A stretch of 64,000 nt of DNA from Glaciimonas sp. (GTDB lineage: Bacteria > Pseudomonadota > Gammaproteobacteria > Burkholderiales > Burkholderiaceae_D). The stretch's first letter is position 1, and each line of letters opens with the position of its first letter. Made by a program: the position numbers and the translations under genes. The notes beneath the pieces were generated by a model. The model searched no databases, was not told the DNA's origin, and was given only the letters and a program-made list of their open reading frames with translations. This document shows positions 17,789 through 25,224 of this stretch, in pieces. The stretch covers positions 62,001 through 126,000 of the forward strand of contig JABBOY010000035.1 of NCBI GenBank assembly GCA_012927585.1, written 5' to 3'.

Positions 17789-18138
17789 AGTGGTAAGCCT
17801 TTTTTCTTCCGCAAGCAACTATTTACAGATTAATTACCGGCAAGTGGTTTTATATAGAACTGATATGGCACTAATTATTGAATTGATGTCATCAGACAAT
17901 CTTCTGTACTAACTGAACACATCAATAGGCAATGGTGTTTAACGCGAAAATGCAAAATAAAAGCAATAGGCAGCGCAGGTGACGATGAAAAATTGCGCTA
18001 AAAATCAAAAGAGCGAGTGCTGCGGCGACTCGCTCTTTTTGGTCGTCAGAATGGATTTATTCAGTTTATCCACTCATGCTGCGTCGCCGGTCAATTTCGG
18101 CACGCAACCGCTGCGGGTGTAACTGGGATTAATCAGGA
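17789..18138. other. Intergenic stretch between chemoreceptor and metal-domain gene
   Basis: No gene is supported in these 350 bases. The left part must hold the chemoreceptor promoter (minus strand). The right part holds the hairpin at 18007-18040 that ends the transcript of the small metal-domain gene. Confidence 0.5.
18007..18040 (-). terminator. Intrinsic terminator, possibly bidirectional
   Basis: A 12-base stem (AAAAGAGCGAGT with ACTCGCTCTTTT) around a nine-base loop is flanked by T-runs in both directions. It lies about 100 bases past the end of the small metal-domain gene on the minus strand. Confidence 0.85.
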
Positions 18139-18402
18139 TTAACCGCCACAACTGCCGCAGCAACTACCGTTTTCGCCATGCCGTGATTTGTCGGGACTGG
18201 TCGCGTAACCGGCTTGCACCAATACGTTTTGCAATTCTTGCGCAGAAGTGACCTGATCGTCAAACTGGATGTTGACTTCGCTGTTTTCGAGCACCACGAC
18301 TACTCCGCTTACTCCCTTGACGCTCTGTAATTTACGAATCACGCTGTCAGCGCGAACTTGGGTTGTCGTTCCGGTAAGTTTCAAGGTTTCGGATCGCATC
18401 AT
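18139..18402 (-). CDS. Small HMA-fold protein without the CxxC motif, Cys-rich tail
   Basis: An 87-residue protein with the beta-alpha-beta pattern of a heavy-metal-associated domain (residues 3-66; LKLTGTTTQVRADSVIRKL, GVSGVVVVLENSEVNIQFD, LQNVLVQAGY). Where metal-binding members have GMTCxxC, this one has GTTTQV, so the classical site is missing. The C-terminus instead ends in CCGSCGG, which could bind metal. The role is unknown; copper handling is a guess. A strong terminator follows. Confidence 0.8.
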   Translation of the reverse strand: MMRSETLKLTGTTTQVRADSVIRKLQSVKGVSGVVVVLENSEVNIQFDDQVTSAQELQNVLVQAGYATSPDKSRHGENGSCCGSCGG

Positions 18403-18553
18403 ATTTCCTTTTGCATGTGGGTTAGAACAAAGGTAAAAACGTTTTCTCTTATTCCTTCAGTGCTATTGTGACATAACAATCATATTATATACATCTTTAA
18501 ATCGCGCCATACTGTAAAAGTTCGATTGCGGATTTAGTTAATTCACAAGTACA

Positions 18554-18561
18554 TGGAAATA
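18554..18561. repeat. Left 8-bp target-site duplication
   Basis: TGGAAATA directly abuts the left inverted end and is repeated exactly at 23262-23269 next to the right end. Eight bases is the duplication length known for the IS1595 family. Confidence 0.9.
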
Positions 18562-18588
18562 CGGTATTATGTAGCAACCGCACAAGGA
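18562..18588 (+). repeat. Left terminal inverted repeat
   Basis: Twenty-seven bases beginning CGGTATTATGTAGCAACCG. It matches the inverted right end at all but three positions (4, 16 and 25 of the repeat). Confidence 0.9.
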
Positions 18589-18676
18589 TTTTTTGGAAAT
18601 GTCCGCATTGCGAACTTTCCAATGACGCTACCGTGACATTCTAAACTTCAACGTATCTCCGGCGAAAAAACGTCTG

Positions 18677-19843
18677 TCAAACGGCATCCGCTGTTTGAAA
18701 ATCTCTGTAAAGACAAACTGCACGCCTAAGTTGCGAGCGCACCGACATACTGAATGCTTTAAATTCTTCTTGTTTGCCCAATTTGAAAACAATATCCTCA
18801 ATATCGTTTTCACTTTCGACATCCACAAGCCTTGATGCACGGTTCATCCGACTGACAACATCGTTCGTGGAACGTAGCGTCAACCCTTCAGTTGCAATTA
18901 GCCATTTTCTGAATTTCTCTTTATTCTTCATGAACGCCTCCTCGCCGCTAGGCAACAACTTGGCTTCATATTCGATAATACATTTCGCGACAAACTTAGC
19001 AAGGTCAACCGGAACTGCATTTCCAATCATTTGTTCCTTGTCGGTTTTAGTTCCCAGCCACTTAAAATTCAATGGAAAGGTTTGCAGCTGAGCTCGTTCA
19101 TCCGTGGTGAGTGGCCGCAGACCCTTTAAGTCCACAGGGTCTCCTGCATGCTTACTATACCCCGGTGCAATGGGCCGATTGACACCACGAACCGTCGGTG
19201 CAGGTTCATCAATTGAAAATATTGCTCGACGTGAATAATTGCGGGGATGCCGGTAATAGTGATCAATTCCGAATTCATCACCGAAATATTCGCGTATTGT
19301 CATTGGCCGATCTGATTGATGGCTTGCCAAAATACAAGAAAGGAAGCCATTGGCCTCTCCTAATTTCCCAATGCAAAAAAACCGCTTTCTTTTTTGTGGA
19401 ACTCCGCACAGACTTGCATCCAACACAGTCATCGTTAGACCATAACCAGCTTCACGGAAAGTTCTTTCGGCATCTTTAAAGGCAATGCTATTCTGTGCGC
19501 GACCCACGTTCTCCATGACGAAATATTTTGGTCGAATTGCGGCAATTATTTCTGAATACGCAATAGTGAGGTTGGCGCGATTGCCCTCGTTCCGTTTACC
19601 GGCATGCGAAAAATCTTGGCACGGGGGGCCACCAATAATCATATCCGGTCGGAATGCCGATATTAATTTTACGGATGCATCCACATCAGACAAATCTTGT
19701 TTGAAAATTGGGTGAGATATATTCTCCCGGTAGACGGCAATAGCCGGGTCCCACCAATCGAATGCGGCATTGATATTTAAACCAGCGCCTTCAAAACCAA
19801 GAGATAGACCTCCGCAACCAGAGAACAAATCTACAACTTTCAT
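18677..19843 (-). CDS. DNA (cytosine-5)-methyltransferase, type II, with C-terminal extension
   Basis: A 388-residue C5-methyltransferase that protects the sites cut by the adjacent endonuclease. Motif I DLFSGCGGLSLGFE (5-18), catalytic motif IV GGPPCQDFS (Cys75), motif VI ENV (111-113), motif VIII PQKRKR (149-154) and motif X (MIGNAVP) are present. The segment between VIII and X is the target-recognition region. The last 85 or so residues form a helical extension (KWLIATEGLTLRS, DVVSRMNRASRLVD, SVRSQLRRAVCLY) that is not part of the catalytic fold. It follows the endonuclease gene by 81 bases on the same strand. Confidence 0.92.
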   Translation of the reverse strand: MKVVDLFSGCGGLSLGFEGAGLNINAAFDWWDPAIAVYRENISHPIFKQDLSDVDASVKLISAFRPDMIIGGPPCQDFSHAGKRNEGNRANLTIAYSEIIAAIRPKYFVMENVGRAQNSIAFKDAERTFREAGYGLTMTVLDASLCGVPQKRKRFFCIGKLGEANGFLSCILASHQSDRPMTIREYFGDEFGIDHYYRHPRNYSRRAIFSIDEPAPTVRGVNRPIAPGYSKHAGDPVDLKGLRPLTTDERAQLQTFPLNFKWLGTKTDKEQMIGNAVPVDLAKFVAKCIIEYEAKLLPSGEEAFMKNKEKFRKWLIATEGLTLRSTNDVVSRMNRASRLVDVESENDIEDIVFKLGKQEEFKAFSMSVRSQLRRAVCLYRDFQTADAV

Positions 19844-19924
19844 CTACCCCCCTTCGATTTTGAATTACACAATTGTATTCGAATTTTCGAAAGGCGTCAA
19901 GTTATTGACGTCATAAATTGAAGG

Positions 19925-21154
19925 TTAGATGTCTTCCGCGATGTCAGCCCCGACATTTTGATCGATCGTATGACTGACGATCTCAACTACTGTCGGTTGA
20001 TCCGTCATACCCAATTCTGTCAACAGGTCAAGTTGTGCTTCGCGCGCGAGGGCTTGCTGTGCCCTTACCTCGAAAATAATGTCCGCCGTAAAGTAGACGC
20101 ACGCGTCAAATCGGCGTTCAGGACTGAGCATCCGTTGTCCCCCATTCAAGATGACATCAACGATTACATCCTTTGTCAACGCAGGTGTGATCCGTCGCGG
20201 GGAGTTTAAATAAAACTTCGTGCTCTGTCCTGGCAGCGCGAATTCTTTATCCGTCTGAAGATCGAAAGCCATTTCAGTATAAATGCTGTTGATATTTGCG
20301 CGGCCTGATCTTGAAAGCTCGTAAAGTACCCGCGCTAGTCGTGCCGAACTGCGCATATAGCGATTCACTTGGTTAGGTATCCCTTCGAGGGATTTATCAA
20401 GAAATGTTCTGCATAAGGCGAAGTCGCTCCATATAAAAATATCGAACGCATTTTCGCTAAGTGTTGGCGCCTTGCCCTGTGTTTTCCAAATTGGCTGCAT
20501 CAAGAATGGTTTTTGTGTGTTGCGGAAGGTCGTTTGAAACAGATTTAGTGCAGCCAGAAGGTCCGCCCGCTTTGCCACCACCTCATGCATGCTGTCCCAA
20601 TGCTGAAATGTGCCACATACACCTTCGAAAATATCTCGGACATCAGCCCTGCGCGCAAACGAGGAATCGATGATTCCTAGAGCGCAATACTTAGTCGATG
20701 CTGGGCGAACGACGAGTTCGCTACTCCATTCGCTTTCATCGAGGTTGCATGTCGTATTGTCGGGCAGCACGGTCAGCTTGACTTCAAGCGCTCGCCGCCA
20801 TTGAGCAGGGGATCTGTCGTCGCCATGTTTAACAACCAAGTCAATGCCGCCAATGTCGTTTATCGCATATTGTTGGTATGGATCGAATTTGGATTCGAAC
20901 TCGAAACGCAGGTCGCGGTTCGGTCGGGTGCTGTTGAATAATTCGCCAACCGTAATTTCAGATGCAACAACATGCAAATTTTCATCAACTGTCAAATATA
21001 CCGGATTGATGTCTCTGTCTCGCATGTAGCACGCAAGAGCAGTAGGGAAGGTGCTGTTGAACTGATTTTTTCCCCATAAATCGTTCGTGGCTCGGTTTGA
21101 CTGATGTATTCCGTATAGAGAGGGGTCAGCGAGCGGCGGTTCATTCGGCGGCAT
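19925..21154 (-). CDS. HindVP-like type II restriction endonuclease
   Basis: A 409-residue protein encoded directly upstream of the C5 methyltransferase. The N-terminus WGKNQFNSTFPTALACYM and the block RALEVKLTVLPDNTTCN recall the HindVP endonuclease family, whose founding enzyme recognises GRCGYC. A PD-(D/E)xK active site is plausible at Asp105 (GGIDLVV), Glu124 and Lys126 (LEVKL). The family name is from memory; the specificity is inferred and could differ. The protein would cut unmodified invading DNA in the cytoplasm. The reading frame is complete, without disruptions. Confidence 0.75.
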   Translation of the reverse strand: MPPNEPPLADPSLYGIHQSNRATNDLWGKNQFNSTFPTALACYMRDRDINPVYLTVDENLHVVASEITVGELFNSTRPNRDLRFEFESKFDPYQQYAINDIGGIDLVVKHGDDRSPAQWRRALEVKLTVLPDNTTCNLDESEWSSELVVRPASTKYCALGIIDSSFARRADVRDIFEGVCGTFQHWDSMHEVVAKRADLLAALNLFQTTFRNTQKPFLMQPIWKTQGKAPTLSENAFDIFIWSDFALCRTFLDKSLEGIPNQVNRYMRSSARLARVLYELSRSGRANINSIYTEMAFDLQTDKEFALPGQSTKFYLNSPRRITPALTKDVIVDVILNGGQRMLSPERRFDACVYFTADIIFEVRAQQALAREAQLDLLTELGMTDQPTVVEIVSHTIDQNVGADIAEDI

Positions 21155-21262
21155 GTCGTTCTCGGCTGGTTAGATTTCCAGCAAGAACTATACGTGAAAA
21201 ATACTCCGTTGCGAACTGTAAGTTACATTGGCGAGCACTACTTTCTACACGCGCTTATCCCA

Positions 21263-21547
21263 TCACAATAATGGATGTGCTTGTTTGGAGCCGCCAAACT
21301 TACCCTTCACCGCCGAACCACGCGGCTTACTCGCTTCAAAATGCACTTGCGACAAAGCCACCCGGTAGTCCAACCCGTGATCAGCCATGTGCGCCATCAG
21401 TGCCGCGATGATGGCAAGATGAGGCGGAATTTCGCCTTGCGCGGCGTAGTTCGTGATGGAGTTTGGATTTTGCTTAATGAGTTCAGCAAAACTCTTCACT
21501 GAAAGCCCAGCTTTGCCCAATTGCCGTTTAAATTCGTCATAGATCAT
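21263..21547 (-). CDS. Small HTH-like regulator of the transposon
   Basis: A 94-residue protein whose first half reads as an XRE/Cro-like HTH (FKRQLGKAGLSVKSFAELIKQ, then NPNSITNYAAQGEIPPHLAI). The C-terminus is basic and glycine-rich. It heads the minus-strand run regulator-endonuclease-methyltransferase and is divergent from the transposase. Regulators of restriction-modification systems (C proteins) have similar size, but this one looks closer to small proteins found next to IS1595 transposases. Start choice is uncertain: ATGs at 21547 and 21559 are possible. The CACATA/TATGTG repeats in the divergent region are candidate binding sites. Confidence 0.7.
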   Translation of the reverse strand: MIYDEFKRQLGKAGLSVKSFAELIKQNPNSITNYAAQGEIPPHLAIIAALMAHMADHGLDYRVALSQVHFEASKPRGSAVKGKFGGSKQAHPLL

Positions 21548-21646
21548 GGCCGGTATCATAAAACAAATCCCCAACATTGCACAGCCTTTACTTTATCATA
21601 CAAATCTATTGATGTGTCAAACAAATTAAATAATGTGAATTAAATC

Positions 21647-21684
21647 TTGAGGCACATAGTAGTATGTGTATAATAAGCACATAC
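21647..21684 (+). promoter_or_regulatory. Transposase promoter overlapped by inverted repeats
   Basis: TTGAGG (21647-21652), a 16-base spacer and a perfect TATAAT (21669-21674) precede the transposase. CACATA (21653-21658), TATGTG (21663-21668) and CACATA (21678-21683) bracket the -10 box, giving two overlapping inverted repeats, the larger being GTATGTG-N9-CACATAC. This looks like an operator that could block transposase expression. Confidence 0.6.
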
Positions 21685-21707
21685 TTTACTGTGTTAGCGA
21701 GAAAATC

Positions 21708-22730
21708 ATGACCCAGCACTTCCTACTTTCAGCCAAGGCCCGCACCCTGTCGGTACGCCGTGTCTTCGAGATGAACGAAGAACAGGCATTCAAGGTCTTC
21801 AAGAAAGTACGCTGGGGCGACAGCAAGGAAGTGACTTGCCCGCAGTGCGGCGTAGTCCATGAACACTATTTCATCGCCACCCGCAAGCAATGGCGCTGCA
21901 AGGACTGCAACCACACTTTTTCCGTCACGTCCGGCACTATCTTCGCGTTTCACAAACTGCCGCTCAAAATGTACCTGGCAGCGATTGCGATCTACACCAA
22001 TGCAGTCAAAGGAATTTCAGCCTTGCAAATGGGGCGCGATTTGGACGTGCAGTACAAAACCGCATTCGTGCTTACCCATAAAATCCGTGAATCGTTGATG
22101 GCGCAGCGTGACGCGTCGCCGCTCTCCGGCGAGATCCACATGGACGGCGCCTATGTCAACGGGCATGTGCGCGCGAAGAACAAAAAGGAAGATCGGATTG
22201 ATCGCCGCCTGGCCGAGAATCAACAACCCGGCAAGCGCTGCGTGTTCGTGATGCGTCAGAAGATCAGCGTCATCGGTGACACGATCTCCGGCGCAAACAA
22301 AACGATCTCATTCGTGATCAAGGCGGAGAACCAAGCCGATGTGGGCAAGCTGGCCGATTTGTACGTGCAGAAAGGCTCCGTCATTTGCGCCGATGAAAGT
22401 ACGGCCTACGATGGCCTGCATGCAAAATTCGATACCCGCCGTGTCAATCACTCCATTGAATATCGCAGTGATGCTGGGGTGACAAACAATCTGGCCGAAT
22501 CGTACTTCTCCCGCTTTCGCCGCATGCAGTACGGACAAATGCATAAGTTCGGCAATCTCTATCTGGCGAACTACGCAAATGAAGCGGCCTACCGTGAAGA
22601 CACGCGCCGCATGAGCAACGGGGATATTTTCGATGACATTTCTAGGAAGTGCGCCACCACACCAACCAGCCGGGACTGGTGCGGTTACTGGCAGGGGAAC
22701 AAGCGCCAGGCCGAGCGGCTGGCGGCTTAA
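21708..22730 (+). CDS. IS1595-family transposase
   Basis: A 340-residue DDE transposase. An N-terminal zinc ribbon (Cys44, Cys47, Cys64, Cys67: CPQCG and CKDC) is followed by a helical DNA-binding part, and then the catalytic triad Asp146 (HMDGAYV), Asp229 (ICADEST) and Glu264 (TNNLAESYFSR). All three acidic residues are intact, so the enzyme is probably active. The ATG at 21708 is preceded by GAG; an in-frame ATG at 21666 lies inside the promoter region. It acts on the inverted ends at 18562 and 23261. Confidence 0.93.
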   Translation: MTQHFLLSAKARTLSVRRVFEMNEEQAFKVFKKVRWGDSKEVTCPQCGVVHEHYFIATRKQWRCKDCNHTFSVTSGTIFAFHKLPLKMYLAAIAIYTNAVKGISALQMGRDLDVQYKTAFVLTHKIRESLMAQRDASPLSGEIHMDGAYVNGHVRAKNKKEDRIDRRLAENQQPGKRCVFVMRQKISVIGDTISGANKTISFVIKAENQADVGKLADLYVQKGSVICADESTAYDGLHAKFDTRRVNHSIEYRSDAGVTNNLAESYFSRFRRMQYGQMHKFGNLYLANYANEAAYREDTRRMSNGDIFDDISRKCATTPTSRDWCGYWQGNKRQAERLAA

Positions 22731-22741
22731 ATCGGGACGGA

Positions 22742-23173
22742 CTAGGCAACCACCCACTGCATTGCGCCGGGTTCGCCTCCGACCACGCGTTTTACCAAAC
22801 GACCGTCCTGCCGGTGCAGCACGGCGAGCACGTTTTTTTGAATCCTGCCCACCAGCGTAGCATTGGACTCAATGCCTTTGCGCTGGAGCAGCCGGTCGGT
22901 GATTTCACGGCTATTCAACGGTACTGCCTCTTCGCGCATCACATCCAGCGTCATGCGTTGCGCTTCCCCTTGCTTGAAATACTGATTGCGCGTGTTCGTG
23001 CGCTTGGATTTGACGGTGCGCAGGTCATATTCCGGCGCGAATAGCTTGATGCTGCCGTCCAGGTGCGACAATGCGCCTTGCAAGCGGGTAATTTCTATTT
23101 TGTACGATGCGATCTGACCGGCGACTTTGGCACGCTTGGATACCAGGCCGGATACAACGAGTGATTCTGCCAT
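22742..23173 (-). CDS. Conserved passenger protein of IS1595-type elements
   Basis: A 143-residue protein convergent with the transposase and separated from it by 11 bases. The N-terminal half is helical (KRAKVAGQIASYKIEITRLQ) and followed by HLDGSIKLFAPEYDLRTVK. The second half (GEAQRMTLDVMREEAVPLNSREITDRLLQ) resembles a winged-helix or HTH domain. I recall similar proteins beside IS1595-family transposases, but no function is established to my knowledge. A role in transposition control is a guess. Confidence 0.75.
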   Translation of the reverse strand: MAESLVVSGLVSKRAKVAGQIASYKIEITRLQGALSHLDGSIKLFAPEYDLRTVKSKRTNTRNQYFKQGEAQRMTLDVMREEAVPLNSREITDRLLQRKGIESNATLVGRIQKNVLAVLHRQDGRLVKRVVGGEPGAMQWVVA

Positions 23174-23234
23174 GTTGACTCCCCTAAAAAACGATGATTT
23201 ACTAGGGGAATTGTAGGTTTTTAGCAGGAAGAAT

Positions 23235-23261
23235 TCATTGTGCGGCTGCTACATAATTCCG
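23235..23261 (-). repeat. Right terminal inverted repeat
   Basis: Inverse partner of 18562-18588 with three mismatches. Read on the minus strand it begins CGGAATTATGTAGCAGCCG. Confidence 0.9.
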
Positions 23262-23269
23262 TGGAAATA
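23262..23269. repeat. Right 8-bp target-site duplication
   Basis: TGGAAATA, identical to 18554-18561, immediately outside the right inverted end. Confidence 0.9.
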
Positions 23270-23494
23270 AGCTAATCTATGTTTGCTAGAGCGCAAAACT
23301 GAGTTTTTTTACAATAGTAATGTTGTTCAACAATGCAGCAAATAAGTAAATGAGAAATGGCTCCTGGTTTGTGGAAATCGTCATATAACCCAGGATAGTG
23401 TCAAGCAGGTTGAAGTAGTAGTGCATGGAAATAGCTATAAAGCTCGATGTCGATTAAAAACATCTATTATTTATTCCCGAAAGGAAACTTGATC

Positions 23495-23806
23495 ATGAAA
23501 ATATCCCGCCGTATTCCAACTTACCTACTCGCTTTTACACTGGTTGCCTTGGCAGGCTGCGCATCAACGGCAAAACAAGAAGGAACCGGCGAATATGTGG
23601 ATGACGCCGTTATCACCACCAAAGTAAAAGCTGCCATTTTCAACGAGCCTACTTTGAAATCGACAGAAATCAATGTCGAAACTTTCAAAGGCACAGTACA
23701 GTTGGGCGGCTTTGTTAGTTCGCAGGCTGCCATCAACATGGCAGCAGAAATTGCCCGAGGTGTAAAAGGCGTCAAATCGGTTAAAAATGATATGCGCGTC
23801 AAGTAA
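23495..23806 (+). CDS. BON-domain lipoprotein
   Basis: A 103-residue lipoprotein. The signal peptide ends in the lipobox LAGC (Cys22), after which the protein would be lipidated and held in the cell envelope. One BON domain (about residues 35-103; DDAVITTKVKAAIF, VNVETFKGTVQLGGFV-like strand, GVKGVKSVKNDM) follows. BON proteins such as OsmY and DolP bind phospholipid and respond to envelope or osmotic stress. The ATG at 23495 has AAAGGA nine bases before it; the upstream extension is not supported. Confidence 0.9.
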   Translation: MKISRRIPTYLLAFTLVALAGCASTAKQEGTGEYVDDAVITTKVKAAIFNEPTLKSTEINVETFKGTVQLGGFVSSQAAINMAAEIARGVKGVKSVKNDMRVK

Positions 23807-23974
23807 CAACCAGGTAGGCAATTAATCGGGCCGGCATTGATTCGGTTTCAAAGCAATGTCAGTTCGGTTTTCGTTTTTTAAAATTCGCGCGTCTATAAAT
23901 CGAAATACTCATTGCGTTTTTTGCCTCATATGAATTTTCAGATTTACTGTTTATCCAGATGAAACCGGTATGCA

Positions 23975-25195
23975 ATGAATCCCATAGACACCAAATTGGC
24001 AGTACCCGCCGATCGCAGCGATTGCGTTGATCCGATATCAGCTGAAAACCCAATCCCCGATGATTCAGCAAAAAATGGCATACAAACTCCTGTCGAGTAC
24101 CCTCGCCTATCCAATCACATTAATGCGCGCGGACTATCCTTAGCCATTCTCGCAACGTTGGCGTTCGTGTTTGCCCTGCAGTGGGCACAGAAGTTTTTTA
24201 TTCCTTTGCTGTTCGGCATTTTTATTGCGTACACACTCAACCCGTTTGTCACCTGGTTATCCCGGCTAAAAATTCCCCGCTTTTTTGCCACTTGTACCGT
24301 AATGTTCACAATATTGTTCGGGGCATTTATGGCGACTAATACATTGCAGGAAGAATTCCAATCGATACTGAATGGTTTGCCAGCATCAACGCAAAAAATA
24401 TCGCGGGCACTGAAAAAAATACGCGGTAGTCAGCCCAGCACTATGGAACAAATGCAGGCAGCCGCAATCGAGTTTGAAAAGGCCGCTGGCCAGGCAACCG
24501 GCACTCGACCCGCCGCAAAAAAAATGACGGGTCCCGACCAATCGGCATTCAAGGTAAGCGACTGGCTCTGGGCCGGTTCGCTGAGTGCTGCTGAGTTTAT
24601 CGGCCAGGCCACAATCGTGGTTTTTCTAGTATTTTTTCTTTTATTATCCGGCGACACTTTCAAACGCAAACTGGTCAAGTTATCCGGTCCATCAATGGCC
24701 CGGAAAAAAACTGCGGTACACATACTTGACAACATCAATACCTCAGTACAAAACTACATGTCCATGCTGTTGGCAACCAATGTTCTATTGGCAATAATTA
24801 CGTGGATTGCATTGCGTTGGATCGGTCTGGAAAATGCAGGTGCGTGGGCAGTTGCTGCAGGTTTTTTGCACATCATCCCGTATTTTGGGCCATTGCTCAT
24901 TACGGTGGCGACCGGATTGAGCGCATTCATGCAATTTGAATCGTTCTCGATGGTGCTGCTGGTCTCGGGCACATCGCTTGCCATTGCCACCGTTGTCGGC
25001 ACTTTGGTGACGACCTGGATGACCGGAAAAATCGCAAAAATGAATACCGCCGCAGTCTTTATCGGACTGCTGTTCTGGGGTTGGCTGTGGGGCATTTGGG
25101 GCATGCTGCTAGGCATCCCGATCATCGTTATAGTAAAAGTGATCTCCGAGCATATTGAAGGATTGCAGCCGGTTGCAGAACTGCTCGGAGAGTGA
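23975..25195 (+). CDS. AI-2E family transporter
   Basis: A 406-residue inner-membrane protein with the AI-2E/PerM layout. After a 50-residue polar head come two helices (about 53-72 and 73-95), a third near 108, a long soluble region (about 125-195) and a cluster of five helices ending in LLGIPIIVIVKVI. FGIFIAYTLNPFVTWL and AVAAGFLHIIPYFGPLL are typical. Members include Na+/H+ antiporters and putative autoinducer exporters, so the substrate is open. It is convergent with the ThDP enzyme gene, 30 bases apart. Confidence 0.88.
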   Translation: MNPIDTKLAVPADRSDCVDPISAENPIPDDSAKNGIQTPVEYPRLSNHINARGLSLAILATLAFVFALQWAQKFFIPLLFGIFIAYTLNPFVTWLSRLKIPRFFATCTVMFTILFGAFMATNTLQEEFQSILNGLPASTQKISRALKKIRGSQPSTMEQMQAAAIEFEKAAGQATGTRPAAKKMTGPDQSAFKVSDWLWAGSLSAAEFIGQATIVVFLVFFLLLSGDTFKRKLVKLSGPSMARKKTAVHILDNINTSVQNYMSMLLATNVLLAIITWIALRWIGLENAGAWAVAAGFLHIIPYFGPLLITVATGLSAFMQFESFSMVLLVSGTSLAIATVVGTLVTTWMTGKIAKMNTAAVFIGLLFWGWLWGIWGMLLGIPIIVIVKVISEHIEGLQPVAELLGE

Positions 25196-25224
25196 GCTTG
25201 ATTTTTCGCGCTTGGATAGCGGCC

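Larger units (their letters stand above)
18562..23261. mobile_element. Complete IS1595-family transposon carrying a type II restriction-modification system
   Basis: A 4,700-bp unit. The left end (18562-18588) and the right end read inward (23261 down to 23235) match at 24 of 27 positions, sharing ATTATGTAGCA and CCGCACAA. Exact 8-bp TGGAAATA repeats flank it. Inside are, in order, a C5 methyltransferase, a HindVP-like endonuclease, a small regulator, the DDE transposase and a conserved passenger gene. IS1595 relatives with passenger genes are known; restriction-modification cargo is less familiar to me. No neighbouring gene is interrupted. The intact genes, matching ends and unaltered duplication suggest a fairly recent insertion. 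Confidence 0.93.
23174..23494. other. Right end of the transposon and spacer to the BON lipoprotein
   Basis: No gene is supported. The stretch holds the promoter side of the passenger gene with a short inverted repeat (TCCCCTA near 23180 and TAGGGGA near 23212), the right inverted end (23235-23261), the right target duplication, and about 220 bases of A+T-rich spacer before the lipoprotein gene. Confidence 0.6.

Noticed and set aside
21600-23260. A simple IS1595 element bounded near the transposase
   Set aside because: No partner for the right inverted end lies just left of the transposase. The matching end is at 18562, and the exact 8-bp repeats fit only the 4.7-kb unit.
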